Source of the DNA: Phytophthora quininea
Lineage: Eukaryota; Oomycota; Peronosporomycetes; Peronosporales; Peronosporaceae
Direction: 5' to 3'
DNA length: 13,131 nucleotides
Assembly (NCBI GenBank): GCA_011947345.1
Contig: JAAVTG010000884.1
Span: 1 to 13,131 of the forward strand
Part shown: positions 8,790 through 13,131 of the stretch, piece after piece
Layout of the letters: every line of letters starts with the position of its first letter
How positions within the stretch are numbered: the first letter of the stretch is position 1
The notes under the pieces: model-generated
What the model was told of the DNA's origin: nothing
Seen by the model: the letters and a program-made list of their open reading frames with translations, nothing else
Database searches by the model: none
Program-made: the position numbers and the translations under genes

Positions 8790-9936
8790 ATGAGTGTGGG
8801 CACGCCACGACAAGCTGCAGAGGACGCGCCGCTGTTGCAATCTGCCAACGGGTCGGTGACTATCAAGGTCGACTCCGTTGTCACCCCTCGACGCCCAAAC
8901 ACCATGCGCTGCTGGGCATCGCGTGTGTGGCCACGTCCGCTCTGTGCTTCAGTCTCATGTCGACGTTCATCAAGTACATGACGTTCACCTTCTCGTCCAT
9001 GGAGGCCATTTTCTGGCGGTCTGTCGGCGCCTTCATCTGCAACTACGTACGTGGTGGGCACGACAACCAGAACGTTGATATACCGGGACTGACAATACGT
9101 GTTGTTGTTGTTGCAATTTAGGCCGTGGTGCTACTTTCAGGTCAGAGCTTGTACGTGGCGCCGGAGAACCGACGTATGTTGTTGTACCGCTGCATCGCGG
9201 GCTTCACGTCCATGGGGTTCGCCTTCTACGCCATGTCACAGATGGTATTGGCGGATGCCAGCGTCGTGGTGTTCACCAGCCCCGTCATGACCTTCTTCTT
9301 CGTACGTATTATAGTTGCTGTAATTTCACTGTAAACATACCGGTGACTAAACGGCTGCTGTAGGGAGCTCTCTTTCTGCTTGAGAAGATCGACCCGATCA
9401 GCTTGACGAGCGCCATCGTGGCATTCGGTGGCTTGATCTGCGTGGTTCGACCGGGATTCCTGTTTGGATACGACCACCCGACTGCAGCTACCGACGGCTC
9501 GTGGGTTGCTGTGTGTTCGGGTCTGCTGGGCGCGTTCGGACAAGTGTGCGTCTTCATCACCGTCCGACAGCTGCAGGGACTCAACGTGTTCGTGATTGTG
9601 CACTACTTCACGCTGTCCAACATCATCTTCGCCGCGATGTGGATTGCGATCGTTCAGCAGAGTTTCTTCGTGCCCGAGTCATACATGCTCTGGCGAGCAA
9701 TCATCGGCTGCGGTATCTTCACGTTCGGCGGTCAAATGTTCTTGACCAAAGGTTTCCAGCTGGAGAAGGCGGGCATCGCCTCCGTCATGCGCTACCTGGA
9801 CGTAGTGTTTGTCTTCATCTGGGACGCCACGATCCTCGGCGAGCACATCAACCACTGGAGCATCGTCGGAGCGATCATTATCTGCAGCTGTGCCGTGACG
9901 ATCGCCGTGAGGAAGATGCAGACCGTTCGGTCGTAG
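8790..9936 (+). CDS. EamA/DMT-family (SLC35G-like) membrane transporter 1
   Basis: Exons 8790-9046, 9122-9301 and 9364-9936 give about 335 residues. Introns of 75 and 62 nt begin GTACGT and end TTTAG or TGTAG; intron 1 contains a (GTT)n run. The protein is almost entirely hydrophobic segments, as expected for a ten-helix drug/metabolite transporter. Family-like landmarks are an N-terminal LGIACVATSALCFSLMS helix, FWRS after helix 2, YRCIAGF, LADASVVVFTSP, GGLICVVRPG in the centre, and LTKGFQLEKAGIASVMRYLD followed by LGEHI near the end, which resembles SLC35G1-type carriers. Substrate unknown; plasma or organelle membrane. The start at 8790 (MSVGT) matches the second copy. One base appears to be missing at 8886-8894: the N-terminus reads in one frame and PKHHALLG onward in another. 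Confidence 0.85.
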
Positions 9937-10339
9937 ATAAAAGCTGCCAATACAGCCACCGTTCTTGTGGTGGGTCCTTACCGACGGCCGAAGAGCTCTC
10001 TGCCTTTCGTCGTGTTCATCTTGCAGCCACCGCACGCCTCGTTTGGATGAACAGCCAAATCTCCAAGGCTCGCGCTCACGTCTCAATGGCACTCGACAGC
10101 ATTTTCTCGTGTAGTAAGTGTGCGTCGATCGGTACGGTTGTTATGCATTCAATACCACCAGAAAGCGTTCGTGGAGCTGCTTGGACTTCCCAATGTGACA
10201 TCTCCTCTTCCGTTTGCGCTGGTGAGCAATTTACGTTCCTTTTGATTGGCCATACGTACCAGCAGCTGACATCAGTCTTCGTTTTGCAAGCAACGCCCAC
10301 AACTCAACCTCACCCGCAGAGCTCAAGTCCGGCATCTTC
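9937..10339 (+). other. spacer between the tandem transporters
   Basis: The 403 bp have no coding sequence of note and must hold the terminator of copy 1 and the promoter of copy 2. CCAAT occurs at 10190-10194 and its complement ATTGG at 10245-10249. No convincing initiator was found. A weak CCACC/GGTGG inverted repeat lies near 9957-9976. Confidence 0.45.
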
Positions 10340-11447
10340 ATGTCTGTCGGCACGGAGAAGCACTTGTCGGAGAACCGGCCGTTGCTGCCGACCAAGTCCT
10401 CGGACTCGTTCATTACGCAGGAGAACCGACCCCATGCGCTGCTGGGCATCGCGTGCGTGGCGGCGTCCGCCGTGTGCTTCAGTCTCATGTCGACCATGAT
10501 CAAGTTCAATACATACAGCATGACGTCGGTGGAGGCCATCTTCTGGCGCTCCATCGTGGCCCTCACGCTCAACTACGTACGTAGTGCTACGTCGGACACA
10601 TACTTTAGTTGCTACGTAGCTAACCGTGATGAAAATGCAGGTGTGCATTTGGTACAGCGGTCGAAGCACGTTCGTCGCCCGCGAAGACCGGGTGATGCTG
10701 TTCTACCGCTGTCTGGCCGGCTTCTTGTCCATCTCGTTTGCCTTCTATGCGGTGTCCCAAATGGTGCTCGCTGATTCCAGCGTCATTGTGTTCACGAGCC
10801 CCGTCTTCACCTTCTTCCTGGTGAGTGTAATGACATGATTGTCATTGTCGTCCGCTAACAAACTACGGCTTTTACTCCAGGGAGCCTGTCTTCTTCACGA
10901 GCACATTGATCTCCCCAGTTTCGCTTGCGCTATCCTATCCTTCGGCGGTTTGATTTGCGTCGTTCGACCGGGCTTCATCTTCGGCTACAACCATCCGACG
11001 GCGCACTCGGACGGCTCGTGGATTGCGATCGGGTCGGCTCTGCTGGGTGCCATCGGTCAGGCGTTCGTGTTCATCACGGTTCGGAAGCTGAAGGGCATCC
11101 ACTTTACGGTCATCGTGCACTACTTCATGCTCTTCAGCATGGTCGGATCGCTGGCCTGCATGATGCTCGTGCAGCAGGAATTTGTGGTGCCTTCGACTCT
11201 GGGTGTCTGGGCGTCCATCCTCGGCACCGGAGTGTTCACGTTTGTGGGTCAGCTGCTGCTCACAAAGGGATTCCAGCTAGAGAAGGCAGGTATTGCTTCT
11301 GTGATGCGCTACCTGGATGTAGTCTGCGTGTTTATCTGGGACTACCTCCTGCTTGGCGAGCACATTAACTACTGGAGCGTCGTCGGTGCCATCATTATTT
11401 GCGCCTGTGCGGCTACCATTGCGCTTCGCAAGGCGCACTCGAGTTAG
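10340..11447 (+). CDS. EamA/DMT-family (SLC35G-like) membrane transporter 2
   Basis: Exons 10340-10576, 10641-10820 and 10881-11447 encode about 327 residues with no frame problem. The introns (64 and 60 nt; GTACGT...TGCAG and GTGAGT...TCCAG) interrupt exactly the same codon boundaries as in copy 1 (after LNY and before GAC/GAL), although intron sequences have diverged. The protein keeps the same landmarks: LGIACVAASAVCFSLMS, FWRS, LADSSVIVFTSP, GGLICVVRPG, LTKGFQLEKAGIASVMRYLD and LGEHI. This is a tandem duplicate of the neighbour with the same orientation. Substrate not predictable from sequence alone. Confidence 0.92.
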
Positions 11448-11607
11448 ACAAGCAGCTTCAAGCCTATTAGATAATCCACCAGGCTTTATCAAACAGGGAT
11501 TCATGTTAGCTGGCGCGCTTTACCTCCTGCTTGTACTCACGTTCTACCTCGTTACGGGTGAATTTGATGATCAACGACGCTACGTTGCGCGCTTTGGATG
11601 GAACTTC
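11448..11607. other. convergent spacer between transporter 2 and the monooxygenase
   Basis: 160 bp lie between two convergent stop codons. A plus-strand frame stays open across it and beyond, antisense to the monooxygenase, and encodes a hydrophobic stretch (LAGALYLLLVLTFYL) after an ATG at 11503. There is no homology or start-context evidence that it is a gene. Confidence 0.4.
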
Positions 11608-12324
11608 TTACGCAACGACCTCCACTTGAAAGCAGCTCGTGTACGCCGCTCCGCCGTAGTTTCCGGTGGACGTGGGGATCGTCGCGTTCGTGTCGGCGTT
11701 GTAGAACTTCCAGAACCACACGAGGTTGTAGACGCCCGCCGCCGTCCCAGCAGGAATCGTGACGGTGCCCACGCACGGGTATCCGTCTCCAGCTCGTCCC
11801 GACAGAATCGTTTGGGCATCGTCCGTGTATTTCTCGCCGCAGTTGCCGTCGTCAAAGTCGTGGAGCTGACCGTCGATCAACTTGCTCGTCGACAAGTCGA
11901 ACGTCGTCTCGAGGCTGGTACCGGGGACCCCAGTCCAGTACACCCCGTACAGGGTGCCGGGGGCTGAGTGCTCCTTGACAATGTGGCCGTTGGACGTGTA
12001 GCCGTAGTAGAACGTGTCTCCGGCCGAGACCGTCAGTCGGTGGCGCCAATCGGAGTAGTCGTAGGCGTCCGTCGTGCACAGTGCCGCGTTGTTGCCGACG
12101 TCGGCGATCAGGATCTTGAACGTCATCTTGTTGTTGATGTCGGTGTCGCCGCGGCCGGGGTAGTTCTTCATGTAGCCCGAGCACATGCCGTTGGCCTTGT
12201 CGCCGCCGTAGATGTACTCGGGTCCGTCGTTGTAGACGACCGTGCGGTTCTTGTCGAGACAGTCGATCCAGCTGTGCGCGTGCACCAACGCCATCGTCAT
12301 GACAAGCACCAGGCTCTTCAACAT
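11608..12324 (-). CDS. secreted copper lytic polysaccharide monooxygenase, AA17-type
   Basis: A single exon encodes 238 residues. Residues 1-16 form a signal peptide ending VHA, and cleavage leaves His17 as the new N-terminus (HSWIDCLDKN). An exposed N-terminal His is the defining half of the copper 'histidine brace' of LPMOs. Candidate second brace ligands are His114 or His119 (NGHIVKEH), with aromatic residues in VWFWKFY near the C-terminus as possible axial partners. Six Cys in the mature part could form three disulfides. Mature length (~222) and lack of a binding module or GPI tail fit the oomycete AA17 family, shown to cleave pectin (homogalacturonan) during plant infection. The AA17 call rests on pattern recognition rather than a search; AA11/AA16-like families are less likely. 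The gene is convergent with transporter 2. Confidence 0.85.
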   Translation of the reverse strand: MLKSLVLVMTMALVHAHSWIDCLDKNRTVVYNDGPEYIYGGDKANGMCSGYMKNYPGRGDTDINNKMTFKILIADVGNNAALCTTDAYDYSDWRHRLTVSAGDTFYYGYTSNGHIVKEHSAPGTLYGVYWTGVPGTSLETTFDLSTSKLIDGQLHDFDDGNCGEKYTDDAQTILSGRAGDGYPCVGTVTIPAGTAAGVYNLVWFWKFYNADTNATIPTSTGNYGGAAYTSCFQVEVVA

Positions 12325-12666
12325 TGCTGGCTGCAGTCGCTTGATCGGGATTGCTTGAATTGAGGAATGACCTCCTTAGTCATGCACTTTCCTGTTCGAA
12401 AGAAGCGTGCCAAGCCTTGATCTCGGCCGCCACCTCCTTTCGAGGCAGGTGCCGTTCGAGAAAGGGTGGCGCGCCAAATAAGACGATCCGAGGTACCGGC
12501 TGGAGCAAACACGAAGAAGCTTGACCACTTGGCACTTCGATCTTCCGGTTCAGCGCTGGTTGTTTACAGATGGCGACCGGGACTTGCAACGGCTTTGGCT
12601 TCAAGGTGAAGGCGAGTTTTGCATTACCAGAGACACTGAGACGGGTAGTATTAGAGGAAACTAATC
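12325..12666 (-). promoter_or_regulatory. upstream region of the monooxygenase gene
   Basis: 342 bp separate the monooxygenase ATG from the stop of the next minus-strand gene. Besides the core promoter it contains a palindrome TGGCGCGCCA at 12467-12476 that extends on the minus strand to TTTGGCGC, an E2F-like sequence, about 150 bp before the ATG. No coding sequence is evident. Confidence 0.45.
12357..12370 (-). promoter_or_regulatory. oomycete Inr-FPR core promoter of the monooxygenase gene
   Basis: On the minus strand the sequence is TCATTCCTCAATTC, matching TCATTYYNCAWTT of the oomycete initiator plus flanking promoter region at every position, with only the last base off. Initiation at its A would start the transcript about 44 nt upstream of the ATG at 12324, a normal leader length for oomycetes. 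Confidence 0.7.
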
Positions 12667-13131
12667 TTACAAGAGTTTTTCGTCGTCGTGCTGCGTCTTC
12701 CTGCGGTTCAGTTGACGTTTCCGCGGGTGGTTGGCCGTGTAGTGGCGGTGGTTCTTCTCCTGCTGCGGTTCTTCTTGTCCTTGAAGTAGATCGGGCTTTT
12801 GGTCCGTGTGCTTGGGCAGCATTAAGTGATCGGGCACGTCGTCGACGATGGTTCTAGCGCGGATCTCCATCCACTTGCGGAAGTTCCAGTACGGAGCTCG
12901 CTCCGGCAGTTGCAGCGAGATGCGCAGCGCGTTGTGCCAGTCGAGGCGGCTCAGGCGCTTGTTGATCTGCATCATCTGCATCATGAGACGCACGGCCTCG
13001 CGCGGGTTCTTGCGGTACTCATCATAGAACTGGATGGCCTCACGGTAGCACGCCGTCGTCTTGCCATAGCGTTTGGCGTCCTTTGAAGCAGCTGAACGGC
13101 TGTCTCTACGGCCGCCACGGACGTAGGCCAG
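12667..13131 (-). CDS. unrecognised basic protein, C-terminal part (5' end beyond window)
   Basis: The minus-strand frame is open from the window edge to TAA at 12669-12667, giving 154 residues. The first ~95 are rich in Arg/Lys and helical-looking (AIQFYDEYRKNPREAV, LMMQMMQINKRLSRLDW, APYWNFRKWMEI). The last ~50 are hydrophilic, with QGQEEPQQEKNHRH and a run of basic residues to the stop. Codon use looks like real coding in the first part and less so in the tail. No family, catalytic motif or membrane segment was recognised. It is co-directional with the monooxygenase gene but spaced too far to infer a link. Confidence 0.6.
   Translation of the reverse strand: MAYVRGGRRDSRSAASKDAKRYGKTTACYREAIQFYDEYRKNPREAVRLMMQMMQINKRLSRLDWHNALRISLQLPERAPYWNFRKWMEIRARTIVDDVPDHLMLPKHTDQKPDLLQGQEEPQQEKNHRHYTANHPRKRQLNRRKTQHDDEKLL

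Noticed and set aside
11353..11967. 204-codon plus-strand open frame with a hydrophobic stretch
   Set aside because: It overlaps the end of transporter 2 and runs antisense through the monooxygenase gene; openness is explained by shadowing of real codons, and nothing matches a family.

Overview
The window reads as nuclear DNA of a plant-pathogenic-type oomycete (Peronosporales, Phytophthora-like). Four things point there: a tandem pair of START-plus-FYVE-like zinc-finger proteins (a family greatly expanded in oomycetes), very small GT-AG introns (52-75 nt), oomycete-style initiator promoters (GCTCATTYYNCAWTTT type), and a secreted copper monooxygenase that fits the oomycete AA17 family. Gene spacing is tight except for one 1.7-kb stretch. 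No bacterial, viral or organellar features were seen.

Layout. (1) 2-1217 (+): START/FYVE-like protein, 5' end cut by the window edge, with two tiny introns. (2) 1218-2909: no recognisable intact gene. It holds a decayed Copia reverse-transcriptase relic (about 1614-1740), a 16-bp direct repeat behind a good 5' splice site, and a perfect hairpin built from evenly spaced AGATCT boxes. (3) 2910-4813 (+): a paralogue of the first gene with a long disordered tail, broken by four -1 frame changes. (4) 4940-6244 (-): a Rab23-type small GTPase with four exons, an unusually long acidic/basic tail and a C-terminal CVIS box. (5) 6344-8516 (+): a six-segment membrane protein of unknown function, divergent from Rab23 across a 99-bp gap. 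(6) 8790-9936 and 10340-11447 (+): tandem EamA/DMT (SLC35G-like) transporters with the same two intron positions. (7) 11608-12324 (-): the secreted AA17-type monooxygenase with a textbook initiator. (8) 12667-13131 (-): the C-terminal part of an unrecognised basic protein running off the window.

The neighbours do not form one obvious pathway. Rab23 and the START/FYVE-like proteins fit membrane traffic and lipid recognition, the DMT pair fits small-molecule export or import, and the AA17 enzyme fits attack on the plant cell wall.

A cross-cutting observation is that the reading frame must be changed eight times in four genes, on both strands, and each change corresponds to one missing base. 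Because the sign is always the same, base-deletion errors in the assembly look likelier than eight independent inactivations. DMT2, the monooxygenase and the first START/FYVE-like gene read cleanly once introns are removed. I found no convincing previously undescribed system. The most distinctive items are the Rab23 tail and the six-segment membrane protein.
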